From assembly GCA_044350425.1 (NCBI GenBank), contig JBILHS010000003.1, forward strand, positions 45,214 through 109,213: 64,000 bases of DNA, in the 5' to 3' direction. The notes under the pieces are model-generated. The model made no database searches and was not told where the DNA came from. It worked only from the letters and a program-made list of their open reading frames with translations. This stretch comes from M3007 sp044350425 (GTDB lineage: Bacteria > Bacteroidota > Bacteroidia > Chitinophagales > Saprospiraceae). Below are positions 1 to 7,406 of the stretch, one piece after another. Within the stretch, counting starts at the first letter, position 1; each line of letters starts with the position of its first letter. A program made the position numbers and the translations under genes.

Positions 1-69
1 AGCCTTAGAAGTGCGTCTGAAGTGGCTCGCCAGCGTGGCATTTCGTTGGAAAAACTCTTTAAAGGATAA
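1..69 (+). CDS. rpsE: 30S ribosomal protein S5, C-terminal end (partial)
   Basis: Only the last 22 codons lie in the window, ending at TAA 67-69. The visible tail reads SLRSASEVARQ and ends LFKG, which matches the conserved C-terminus of S5. S5 is a small-subunit protein that shapes decoding accuracy. The next genes are rpmD and rplO, the usual spc-operon order, which supports the call despite the short fragment. Confidence 0.85.
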   Translation, partial: SLRSASEVARQRGISLEKLFKG

Positions 70-152
70 TTCGTTGTTCGAAATTCGTGGTATGCTCTTT
101 GTAAGAAGTATGTGCCATTGAAAACCAACAACGCTCAACGGACAACAGAACA

Positions 153-332
153 ATGAGCAAAGTAAATATCACCCTGCTGAGAAGCCCGATCGACAAACCA
201 AAACGTCAAAAGCTTACGCTTACTGCCCTTGGTTTTCGTAAAATGAACCAGACTATACAACACGAAGCTACCCCTCAGCTTGAAGGTATGCTCCGCGTAG
301 TTCAACACCTGGTAAAAGTTGAAAACGCCTAA
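153..332 (+). CDS. rpmD: 50S ribosomal protein L30
   Basis: A 59-residue protein starting MSKVNITLLRSPID and ending HLVKVENA. It has the size and pattern of bacterial L30 (ITLLRSPI near the start, LGFRKMNQT in the middle). It sits between rpsE and rplO, the canonical spc-operon position. The gene is short. The large-subunit protein binds 23S rRNA. The ATG at 153 is chosen because it gives the family's usual N-terminus. Confidence 0.93.
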   Translation: MSKVNITLLRSPIDKPKRQKLTLTALGFRKMNQTIQHEATPQLEGMLRVVQHLVKVENA

Positions 333-412
333 GCGTTTCGAACAACTGAAACTGTATTTCATTAAAACATATTGCAGCTCAAATTTGGGTTGCATTGAAA
401 TAAAGAAAAGCA

Positions 413-859
413 ATGAATCTCTCTAATCTCCAACCGGCAGAAGGTTCTACCAAAAATGGGAAGCGCATTGGTCGCGGCCAGGGCTCTGGCCGTGGCGGTA
501 CTTCGACGCGTGGCCACAAAGGTGACAGAGCCCGTAGTGGTTCTAAGGAAAAGCGCCACTTTGAAGGTGGTCAGACACCCATGCAACGTCGTTTGCCAAA
601 ACGTGGTTTCAAAAATGTCAACCGCGTGGAGTTTGCTCCCCTTAATTTAGGTGCGCTCGAGGCTTTGGTTCAGAAAACCGGTTCTAATACTTTTGATATT
701 GCTGCACTGGTAGCTGCCGGGGTTTCCCGCGCTTCTGACAAGATCAAAGTATTGGGAAAAGGTAAATTGGTTTCCAAAGTAAACCTTAAAGTACACGCCG
801 CCTCGGCATCTGCCAAAGCCGCCATCGAAGCACTCGGTGGAAGCATCGAACTCGTTTAA
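413..859 (+). CDS. rplO: 50S ribosomal protein L15
   Basis: A 148-aa basic protein starting MNLSNLQPAEGSTK. The N-terminal Gly/Arg-rich stretch (GRGQGSGRGGTSTRGHKG, residues about 21-38) is the diagnostic L15 rRNA-binding extension, followed by the FEGGQTPMQRRLPKRGF motif. The length is normal for the family. It lies 80 bp after rpmD and 14 bp before secY, as in the spc operon of most bacteria, so co-transcription is likely. Confidence 0.97.
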   Translation: MNLSNLQPAEGSTKNGKRIGRGQGSGRGGTSTRGHKGDRARSGSKEKRHFEGGQTPMQRRLPKRGFKNVNRVEFAPLNLGALEALVQKTGSNTFDIAALVAAGVSRASDKIKVLGKGKLVSKVNLKVHAASASAKAAIEALGGSIELV

Positions 860-873
860 ATCCTCTCCCGGTA

Positions 874-2238
874 ATGAAATTTTTTACCGTTCTTAAAAAT
901 ATCTGGAGCATTAAAGAGCTCCGTGAGCGCATTCTTCTAACGCTTGCTCTTCTACTGGTGTATCGTGTGGGCACCTTCATCGTGTTGCCGGGAGTAGTTC
1001 CCGCAGCCCTTGACAAGGCTTCACAAAACCGTGGAGGAAACGACTTGTTAGGATTGATCAACATCTTCACTGGCGGCGCATTTGATAATGCTGCAATTTT
1101 CGCCTTGGGTGTGATGCCTTACATCACGGCTTCGATCATAGTTCAGTTGTTGGGTTTTGCTGTGCCTTATTTCCAGCGTCTGCAATCCAAAGAAGGTGAA
1201 AGCGGGCGTAAGCGTCTGAACCAAATCACAAGGATGCTTACTGTAGCGATTACCTTAGTACAAGGTGGCGGTTACTTACAGTTGATTCGCAGCATCCCAG
1301 GTGGTGTATCCCCACAAGTTTCAGATGGTTTATTTTGGTTCTCCAACATCATTATTCTTACAGCAGGCACCATTTTTTGTATGTGGCTTGGCGAAAGGAT
1401 TACTGATAAGGGAATAGGCAATGGTGTGTCACTGATCATTCAGGCTGGTATCATCGCACGTCTTCCTTATGCATTCTCTTTCGAATTTGTAAAATTGTTC
1501 GGAGAAAACAAGTTGCTGCTATTCTTTGTAGAACTCGCATTCTTCTTCGTGATCGTGCTTGCTACTATCCTGGTAATCCAAGGTGTACGAAGAATTCCGA
1601 TTCAATTTGCAAAACGAATGGTTGGCCGCACCGGAGGTACTATGCCTGCCGCAAGCGCCAGAGACTACCTGCCATTGAAAATCAACTCTGCTGGTGTAAT
1701 GCCAATCATCTTTGCACAAGCTTTGATGTTCCTTCCGGCAACAGCCATGCAGTATTTATCTGGAACCGATGTGAATACTGGTCGCATTCAGATGTTCAGT
1801 GATATTTATTCTTTTGGCTACAATGCATTGTTTTTCACCCTCATTGTGGTGTTTACCTATGTCTACACGGCCTTGATGATTAACCCAACCAACTATGCAG
1901 AGTATTTGAAGCGAAACAATGCTTTTATACCAGGTGTTAAGCCGGGCGAATCTACTTCGGATTACATCGATAATATTATGACCCGCATTACCCTGCCCGG
2001 TGCAATTTTCTTGGGCTTGCTGGGTATTCTGCCCTCTATCGCTGCGACCTTCGGTGTCAACCAACAGTTTGCACTTTTCTTTGGAGGCACAACTTTGCTG
2101 ATCATGGTGGGTGTGGCATTGGATACTTTACAGGTAATTGAAAGCTACTTACTGACTAAAAAATATGATGGATTGATTAAGTCTGGTCGTATTCAGGGTC
2201 GGTCCTCTTCTGGTATTCAAGTTGGACAGCCTCAATAG
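874..2238 (+). CDS. secY: Preprotein translocase subunit SecY
   Basis: A 454-aa polytopic inner-membrane protein with about ten hydrophobic segments. It starts MKFFTVLKNIWSIKELRERI, the usual cytoplasmic N-terminus of SecY. SecY forms the protein-conducting pore with SecE and SecG. Recognisable family motifs include GVMPYITASIIVQLL (about residues 79-93) and the cytosolic loop region with RRIPIQFAKR (about 240-249). The pore receives Sec substrates, including the T9SS cargo encoded later in the window. Gap to map is only 3 bp, so the two are surely co-transcribed. Confidence 0.97.
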   Translation: MKFFTVLKNIWSIKELRERILLTLALLLVYRVGTFIVLPGVVPAALDKASQNRGGNDLLGLINIFTGGAFDNAAIFALGVMPYITASIIVQLLGFAVPYFQRLQSKEGESGRKRLNQITRMLTVAITLVQGGGYLQLIRSIPGGVSPQVSDGLFWFSNIIILTAGTIFCMWLGERITDKGIGNGVSLIIQAGIIARLPYAFSFEFVKLFGENKLLLFFVELAFFFVIVLATILVIQGVRRIPIQFAKRMVGRTGGTMPAASARDYLPLKINSAGVMPIIFAQALMFLPATAMQYLSGTDVNTGRIQMFSDIYSFGYNALFFTLIVVFTYVYTALMINPTNYAEYLKRNNAFIPGVKPGESTSDYIDNIMTRITLPGAIFLGLLGILPSIAATFGVNQQFALFFGGTTLLIMVGVALDTLQVIESYLLTKKYDGLIKSGRIQGRSSSGIQVGQPQ

Positions 2239-2241
2239 AAT

Positions 2242-3084
2242 ATGGGCTTATTTGGGTCAGGAAAAGATAATAAGCGGTTTTTTTACAAAACCAGTGCAGA
2301 GATTGAGTTGTTGCGGAACGCCAATCTAGTGGTTTCAAAAACTCTGGCACATGTTGCCAGTATGTTGAAACCAGGAGTGACAGGAGAACAGATTGATAAT
2401 GCAGCTGAGGAGTTCATTAAAGATCACGGTGGTAGACCTGCTTTTAAAGGATATCACGGCTTTCCCTCCACGTTGTGTGTGTCTTACAACGACATTGTGG
2501 TGCATGGGATACCAAGTAAACGAGAATTTAAAGAGGATGATATTGTTTCGGTAGATTGCGGGGTGGAATTGGAAGGTTTTTATGGAGATGCTGCTTTTAC
2601 TTTCGCATTTCAAAAAGTAGAAGAGCCAGTCTTGGAATTACTTCGCGTTACCTACGCTTCTTTGTATTTAGGTATTGAGCAGGCTGTCCATGGGAATAGA
2701 GTGGGTGATATCTCTGCAGCAATTCAGGATTACTGCGAGCGAAAATATTCATATGGCGTAGTGAGGGATTTGGTTGGGCATGGAGTTGGACGTTCTTTGC
2801 ATGAAGATCCGGAAGTTCCCAACTACGGAAAACGTGGAAAAGGGCCTCTAATGCTCGAAGGTTTGACCATTGCGATAGAGCCAATGATCAATTTAGGAAA
2901 AAAAGAAGTTCATCAGGCAGACGACGGATGGACCATTCACACGAAGGACAGAATGCCTAGCGCGCACTTTGAACACTCGGTGGTAGTGAAGAAAAACAAG
3001 GCTGATGTCCTATCTGATCACAGCTATTTGTTGGAAAAAATAAAAAATAACCCTAACTTGCAGGAAATACTCCCAAAAAGTTAG
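2242..3084 (+). CDS. map: Methionine aminopeptidase, type I
   Basis: A 280-aa metallopeptidase that removes the initiator methionine from nascent proteins. The pita-bread fold ligands are visible: Asp in VSVDCGVEL, Asp in FYGDAAF, His in GHGVGRSLHEDPEVPNYG, Glu in IAIEPMI and Glu in HFEHSVVV. There is a roughly 20-residue N-terminal extension (GLFGSGKDNKRFFYK) before the catalytic domain. Placement directly after secY and before infA is the classic gram-negative and gram-positive spc-operon arrangement. Confidence 0.96.
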   Translation: MGLFGSGKDNKRFFYKTSAEIELLRNANLVVSKTLAHVASMLKPGVTGEQIDNAAEEFIKDHGGRPAFKGYHGFPSTLCVSYNDIVVHGIPSKREFKEDDIVSVDCGVELEGFYGDAAFTFAFQKVEEPVLELLRVTYASLYLGIEQAVHGNRVGDISAAIQDYCERKYSYGVVRDLVGHGVGRSLHEDPEVPNYGKRGKGPLMLEGLTIAIEPMINLGKKEVHQADDGWTIHTKDRMPSAHFEHSVVVKKNKADVLSDHSYLLEKIKNNPNLQEILPKS

Positions 3085-3120
3085 ACATTTGCACCCCGAA
3101 AACCAAGGAAGCCGATTTTT

Positions 3121-3339
3121 ATGGCAAAAGAAGATATCATCAAACAAGATGGCGTGGTTTCAGAAGCCTTGTCCAATGCGAACTTCAAAGTTCAACTGGA
3201 GAATGGTCACGTAATCTTGGCGACCATTTCAGGCAAAATGCGGATGCACTATATTCGGATATTGCCAGGTGACAAGGTTTCAGTAGAAATGTCACCTTAT
3301 GATCTATCACGAGGACGCATCATCTACCGCTACAAGTAA
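3121..3339 (+). CDS. infA: Translation initiation factor IF-1
   Basis: A 72-aa single OB-fold protein. Diagnostic segments are MAKEDIIKQDGVVSEALSNA, GHVILATISGKMRMHYIRILPGD and the end SRGRIIYRYK. IF-1 binds the ribosomal A site during initiation. The length equals the family standard. It lies between map and rpmJ, the standard location in Bacteroidota. Confidence 0.97.
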   Translation: MAKEDIIKQDGVVSEALSNANFKVQLENGHVILATISGKMRMHYIRILPGDKVSVEMSPYDLSRGRIIYRYK

Positions 3340-3393
3340 GCTTGTAAGAACCAGGTCTAAACTACTTTTTGCAAACAGACAATTCGACACTAT

Positions 3394-3510
3394 ATGAAAG
3401 TCAGACCGTCCATTAAAAAGCGTTCTGTTGATTGTAAGATTGTTCGCCGTAAAGGCAAACTTTATGTGATCAACAAAAAGAACCCTAAATTCAAACAACG
3501 TCAAGGCTAA
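3394..3510 (+). CDS. rpmJ: 50S ribosomal protein L36 (C-minus form)
   Basis: A 38-aa protein starting MKVRPSIKKRSVDCK and ending NPKFKQRQG, a near-universal L36 sequence. Only one cysteine is present. The CxxC...C...H zinc ribbon of the zinc-binding form is gone, so this is the zinc-independent paralogue type, common in Bacteroidota. It follows infA by 54 bp and precedes rpsM. Confidence 0.95.
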   Translation: MKVRPSIKKRSVDCKIVRRKGKLYVINKKNPKFKQRQG

Positions 3511-3596
3511 TTGGCTTTTGATAGGGTTAATTTGCGATATTGAGTTTATTGCTCACAAATTATCCTGTCACCTGTTCCACAAATCAACAAAGAAAT

Positions 3597-3974
3597 ATGG
3601 CACGTATTGCAGGTGTGGATTTGCCCCGCCACAAAAGAGGAGTTATAAGCCTCACCTATATCTACGGCATTGGGCCGTCTTCAGCTAAAGCTATTCTGGA
3701 AAAGGCTGGTATTAGTGAAGACACTAAGACTGATCAATGGACCGACGATAACATCAAGACCATTTCCCGCTTGCTCGCTGACGAGTACAAAACGGAAGGT
3801 CAGCTTCGTTCTGAAGTTCAATTGAACATCAAGCGTCTGATGGACATTGGTTGCTACCGGGGTCTACGTCACCGTAAGGGTCTTCCACTTAGAGGCCAAC
3901 GGACACGTACCAATGCACGTACCCGTAAGGGTAAACGTAAGACCGTAGCCGGCAAGAAGAAAGTTACTAAGTAA
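3597..3974 (+). CDS. rpsM: 30S ribosomal protein S13
   Basis: A 125-aa small-subunit head protein. The start at 3597 gives MARIAGVDLPRHKRG, the conserved N-terminus. An in-frame upstream ATG at 3540 would add 19 residues of no family resemblance and is rejected. Family motifs seen include TYIYGIGPSSAKAIL and RGLRHRKGLPLRGQRTRTNARTR (helix-two-turn-helix and basic tail). It is the first gene of the alpha operon block rpsM-rpsK-rpsD-rpoA-rplQ. Confidence 0.96.
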   Translation: MARIAGVDLPRHKRGVISLTYIYGIGPSSAKAILEKAGISEDTKTDQWTDDNIKTISRLLADEYKTEGQLRSEVQLNIKRLMDIGCYRGLRHRKGLPLRGQRTRTNARTRKGKRKTVAGKKKVTK

Positions 3975-4073
3975 TTTATGATGAGGTCAATATGGTTAAT
4001 GTGGACAATTTGCCGCATTCAATTCATTGACCGCATTGACCACATTTCAGCAAATTGACCACATTTTTATACA
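3975..4073. repeat. Intergenic phrase repeat, TGACCACATT family (rpsM-rpsK gap)
   Basis: The 99-bp gap holds a left part with GAGGTCAAT, AATGTGGAC and related words and a right part with several copies of TTGACC(A/G)CATT. The two halves are partly reverse-complementary, so the transcript can form a loose hairpin. The same words recur at 4467-4560 and 28200-28331. No gene fits inside. Confidence 0.75.
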
Positions 4074-4466
4074 ATGGCAAAAGGAGCAGCAAAAAAAGTT
4101 GTCAAGCGCAAAGTAAAGATCACCCCAGAGGGTATGGTTTTTATACGTGCTAGCTTTAACAACATTATCATTTCCATCACCAACAAGCAAGGCGAGGTAG
4201 TGTCTTGGGCTTCAGCGGGTAAAGCGGGTTTCCGTGGCTCAAAGAAGAATACCCCTTATGCTGCGCAAGTAGCTGCAAGTGACGCTGCCAAAACTGCGCA
4301 CGAAGCTGGTATCCGTTCCGCAGAAGTATTTGTGAAAGGACCAGGTTCAGGCCGTGAATCTGCCATTCGCGCCATAGACCAATCGGGCATTAAAGTACTT
4401 GTCATTAATGACGTGACTCCACTGCCGCACAACGGTTGTCGCCCTCCAAAGCGTCGCCGCGTATAA
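4074..4466 (+). CDS. rpsK: 30S ribosomal protein S11
   Basis: A 130-aa platform protein of the 30S subunit. The C-terminal half carries the hallmark VKGPGSGRESAIRAI and ends with PLPHNGCRPPKRRRV, both highly conserved in S11. The N-terminal basic extension (AAKKVVKRKVK) is typical for the phylum. It is flanked on both sides by gaps carrying the TGACCACATT-type repeat, an unusual spacing for this normally compact operon. Confidence 0.97.
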   Translation: MAKGAAKKVVKRKVKITPEGMVFIRASFNNIIISITNKQGEVVSWASAGKAGFRGSKKNTPYAAQVAASDAAKTAHEAGIRSAEVFVKGPGSGRESAIRAIDQSGIKVLVINDVTPLPHNGCRPPKRRRV

Positions 4467-4560
4467 ATGAATGAGGTCAACCAGATCAATGTGGACAATC
4501 TGTCTCATTGACCATATTGACCACATTGACCACATTTTTTAAATTGACCACATTCCAATA
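4467..4560. repeat. Intergenic phrase repeat, TGACCACATT family (rpsK-rpsD gap)
   Basis: Left words GAGGTCAA, CAATGTGGACAA, then right words CATTGACCATATTGACC, ATTGACCACATT and AAATTGACCACATT. The left and right halves are inverted relative to each other. It is very similar in wording and order to the gap at 3975-4073 and to the parB-parA gap. No coding potential was seen other than low-complexity shadows. Confidence 0.78.
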
Positions 4561-4562
4561 AG

Positions 4563-5177
4563 ATGGCTCGTTATACTGGACCAACTACAAAAAAAGCCCG
4601 CTCGTTCGGCGAACCAATTTTTGGCTTTGACAAAGCTTTTGAACGCCGGAAGTACGGACCAGGCCAACACGGTCTGACCCGTAAAAAGAAGCAGCCTTCA
4701 AACTATGCCGGCCAGCTGAAAGAAAAGCAAAAAGCTAAATACACTTATGGTGTATTGGAGCGTCAGTTCCGTAAGACTTTCGTGAGCGCAACGCGTCGCC
4801 ATGGTGTCACAGGTGAGATTTTGCTTCAACTTTTGGAGGCTCGTCTTGACAACACGGTTTACCGCTTAGGCATTTCTCCAACACGCCGTGGTGCTCGACA
4901 GTTGGTTGGTCACCGTCACGTAACTGTGAACGGTAAAGTGTTGAACATCCCTTCTTACTCTTGCAAGCCAGGTGACATCATTGCCGTTCGTGGCAAATCT
5001 AAAGGTCTGGAGATAGTGACTACACACGTTGGCGCAAAAACCAACAATGTGCGTCAATTCGGATGGCTAGAATGGAACGTGGACAAAATGCAAGGCGTAT
5101 TTCTTGCTTACCCACAGCGTGACCAGATTCCAGAAAATATCAACGAACAGTTGATCGTCGAGTTGTACTCGAAATAA
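4563..5177 (+). CDS. rpsD: 30S ribosomal protein S4 (C-minus form)
   Basis: A 204-aa primary 16S-binding protein with the MARYTGP start and the RKYGPGQHG motif. The S4 RNA-binding domain lies at about residues 92-155 (LLQLLEARLDNTVYRLG, HVTVNGKVLNIPSY). The N-terminal zinc-binding cysteines of C-plus S4 are absent (positions after TGP read TTKKARS), matching the C-minus L36 upstream. In many bacteria S4 represses the alpha operon. Confidence 0.97.
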   Translation: MARYTGPTTKKARSFGEPIFGFDKAFERRKYGPGQHGLTRKKKQPSNYAGQLKEKQKAKYTYGVLERQFRKTFVSATRRHGVTGEILLQLLEARLDNTVYRLGISPTRRGARQLVGHRHVTVNGKVLNIPSYSCKPGDIIAVRGKSKGLEIVTTHVGAKTNNVRQFGWLEWNVDKMQGVFLAYPQRDQIPENINEQLIVELYSK

Positions 5178-5189
5178 AGGATAGCAATT

Positions 5190-5233
5190 GCGAAACGGTT
5201 GGCGCTCTTATTAAGAGTACCAACCATTTTCGC
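5190..5233 (+). promoter_or_regulatory. Long hairpin in the rpsD-rpoA gap
   Basis: GCGAAACGGTTGG at 5190-5202 pairs with CCAACCATTTTCGC at 5220-5233 with one bulge, and an inner CTCTTA/TAAGAG pair extends the stem. No T-tract follows, so it is not a standard intrinsic terminator. It may be a processing or attenuation element between rpsD and rpoA; this role is inferred. Confidence 0.5.
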
Positions 5234-5319
5234 ATTTCAAGCAGCCTGCTTATCCGATTATTCTATTGCCCTCGAAATCAATTTGTTTTTCCCACCAACA
5301 CTCTCGGAGCATTCCACAT

Positions 5320-6318
5320 ATGAGTATTCTCAATTTCCAGAAGCCTGACAAAATCCTGTTGCAAAAAGCAACTGAATTTGAAGGCACTTTCGAGTTCAAA
5401 CCATTAGAGCCAGGATTTGGCCAAACGGTTGGCAACTCGCTTCGCCGCGTTCTTCTCTCCTCTCTCGAAGGTTACGCCATCAACGCTGTACGCATTGGTG
5501 GAGTAGATCATGAGTTTGCGACGATCAAGGGTGTGGTAGAAGATGTAGTGGATATTGTATTGAACCTCAAGCAAGTGCGCATCAAACCTGTGGTGCAGGA
5601 TGACAAGAACACACAGGAAAAAATCTACCTGACCATTAGTGGTAAGGAAGAATTTCGCGCGAGTGACATTGAGGACTTTACAAATGTATTCAAGATCATG
5701 AATCCTGATCTCCTGCTTTGCCGCATGGAGCCATCAGTTACCCTTGAATTAGAATTGACCATCAGCAAAGGCCGTGGTTACCAGCCTGCGGAAGAGGGCG
5801 CTCCCAAAGACGCAGCAATCGGAGTAATTCCAATTGATGCGATCTATACCCCGATCAAAAATGTTGCGTACCGTGTTGAAAGCACGCGTGTTGGTCAACG
5901 TACGGACTATGAAAAACTTACGATTGATATCAAGACAGATGGTACCATCCATCCGGAAGATGCAATTCGCGAGGCGAGCCGTATCCTGATACAGCACTTG
6001 ATGCTGATCACCGATGAGAATATTACTTTCGATACACCTACCAATCGTGAAGAAAGCGTTGTGGATGAGCATATCCTCCACATGCGTAAGTTACTCAAAA
6101 CTTCATTGGAAGATCTGGATCTAAGTGTTCGTGCATACAACTGTCTCAAGGCTGCCAAAATTAATACGCTGGCTGAATTGGTTCGTTACGATACCCATGA
6201 GCTCCTTAAATTCCGCAACTTTGGTAAAAAGTCCCTGGTAGAGATCGAGGAGCTTTTACAAGACAAAAATCTGACCTTCGGCATGGATTTGGCGAAGTAT
6301 AAGTTGGACGAAGAATAA
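5320..6318 (+). CDS. rpoA: DNA-directed RNA polymerase subunit alpha
   Basis: A 332-aa protein. The N-terminal dimerisation domain spans about residues 1-230, with EPGFGQTVGNSLRRVLLSSLEGYA as its core motif. The C-terminal promoter-contacting domain spans about 250-320, with LDLSVRAYNCLKAAKINTL and KFRNFGKKSLVEIEELL. Start 5320 (MSILNFQKPDK) matches the family; an upstream in-frame ATG at 5266 would add 18 unrelated residues. It lies between rpsD and rplQ, as expected. Confidence 0.97.
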   Translation: MSILNFQKPDKILLQKATEFEGTFEFKPLEPGFGQTVGNSLRRVLLSSLEGYAINAVRIGGVDHEFATIKGVVEDVVDIVLNLKQVRIKPVVQDDKNTQEKIYLTISGKEEFRASDIEDFTNVFKIMNPDLLLCRMEPSVTLELELTISKGRGYQPAEEGAPKDAAIGVIPIDAIYTPIKNVAYRVESTRVGQRTDYEKLTIDIKTDGTIHPEDAIREASRILIQHLMLITDENITFDTPTNREESVVDEHILHMRKLLKTSLEDLDLSVRAYNCLKAAKINTLAELVRYDTHELLKFRNFGKKSLVEIEELLQDKNLTFGMDLAKYKLDEE

Positions 6319-6320
6319 TT

Positions 6321-6408
6321 TTTGATGTATGATGTATGAACTATGATGTATGAAATGCTACACAGCGCTTTAACATCATACATCATACATCATATATCAT
6401 ACATCAAA
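6321..6408. repeat. Intergenic phrase repeat, TGATGTATGA family (rpoA-rplQ gap)
   Basis: Direct copies of TGATGTATGA fill 6322-6353 and their reverse complement TCATACATCA fills 6374-6408, separated by about 20 bp. The RNA can fold into a long AU-rich stem. The rest of the 221-bp gap (6409-6539) shows no gene or clear signal. A shorter piece of the same word family is at 19953-19976. Confidence 0.8.
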
Positions 6409-6539
6409 TTACATCACAAAAGCGTGGTAACTGTCTGATGCAGAAATAAGGAGTAGAATCTGATTTGATCATTAAATTAGAAATTCTAAGCCCATGTTTC
6501 TAGCTCCAATGCCGCCACCTAACAAAAGGTACTCTTACA

Positions 6540-7157
6540 ATGAGACACGGAGACAAAATTAACAACCTGGGGCGTACTGAATCACACCGACGTGCCCTCC
6601 TTGCCAACCTGGCAATTTCTCTGATCGAACACAAGCGCATTACTACAACGCTTGCTAAAGCAAAGGCGCTTCGTCGCTATGCTGAGCCACTTATCACCAA
6701 AGCAAAAGACAATTCTACGCACTCTCGTCGTATTGTTTTTGGTTACCTGCAAAACAAAGAGGCACTTAAAGAACTCTTTGGTACCGTTGCTGAAAAAGTG
6801 GGTGAACGTCCAGGAGGTTACCTTCGCATCATCCGTATGGGATTCCGTCGTGGTGATGGTGCTGAGACCGCTATGATTGAGTTTGTTGATTTCAACGAGA
6901 CATACAATCCAAATGCAGGCAAGGTTCGTCAGGCGAAGAAAACACGTCGCGGTGGCCGTAAGGCAGCCGCTATTGCTGATGCACCAGTGGCTCCAGTAGT
7001 TGAAGAAGAAGTTGCAGAAGAAGTATTAGTGGCAGCTCCAGTTGAAGAGGTTATTGAAGAAGTTGCAGCAGCTCCGGTTGAAGAAGTAGTTGCAGCAGTG
7101 GAAGAAGTTGCTGCTGAAGAAGCTACTGAAGAAAAGAAAGACGAAGAAGCTGCATAA
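6540..7157 (+). CDS. rplQ: 50S ribosomal protein L17 with long acidic tail
   Basis: The first 125 residues are typical L17 (MRHGDKINNLGRTESHRRALLANLA; RVIFGYL-like RIVFGYLQNK; GGYLRIIRMGFRRGD). The remaining 70-80 residues form a low-complexity Ala/Val/Glu tail built from variants of APVEEVxEEVA, taking the protein to 205 aa against about 120 in E. coli. Extended acidic tails on L17 are known in Bacteroidota. The gene closes the alpha operon and is followed by the terminator at 7181. Confidence 0.95.
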   Translation: MRHGDKINNLGRTESHRRALLANLAISLIEHKRITTTLAKAKALRRYAEPLITKAKDNSTHSRRIVFGYLQNKEALKELFGTVAEKVGERPGGYLRIIRMGFRRGDGAETAMIEFVDFNETYNPNAGKVRQAKKTRRGGRKAAAIADAPVAPVVEEEVAEEVLVAAPVEEVIEEVAAAPVEEVVAAVEEVAAEEATEEKKDEEAA

Positions 7158-7180
7158 TAGCGGTTTGGTACTGAATACTA

Positions 7181-7217
7181 AATAGGCGACACCCCATCCG
7201 GTGTCGCCTATTTTTTT
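7181..7217 (+). terminator. Intrinsic terminator after rplQ
   Basis: AATAGGCGACACC and GGTGTCGCCTATT form a 13-bp stem around a 5-nt loop, followed by a run of T. The same hairpin is repeated at 12599 and 18019, so the rplQ terminator is also the left border of the duplicated cassette. Confidence 0.9.
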
Positions 7218-7406
7218 GCCCATGCAAATGCTAGTTTTACTCAAATCCCAAACTTTAACATACCATGAGCTGAACACTTGAAATAATCGAGTTAAGTTTG
7301 CCAAGCCCAATAGCTCAGGGCCCGAGCTAGAAGGCACAAAACTTATCTTTTTTACATCTCTAAATCGATTTTTTATTGTGAAACGATCCTTCCAAAATGT
7401 AGCACG

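Noticed and set aside
3975..4560. A CRISPR-like array in the gaps around rpsK
   Set aside because: The words vary in spacing and orientation, there are no regular unique spacers and no cas genes, and the elements are too short.
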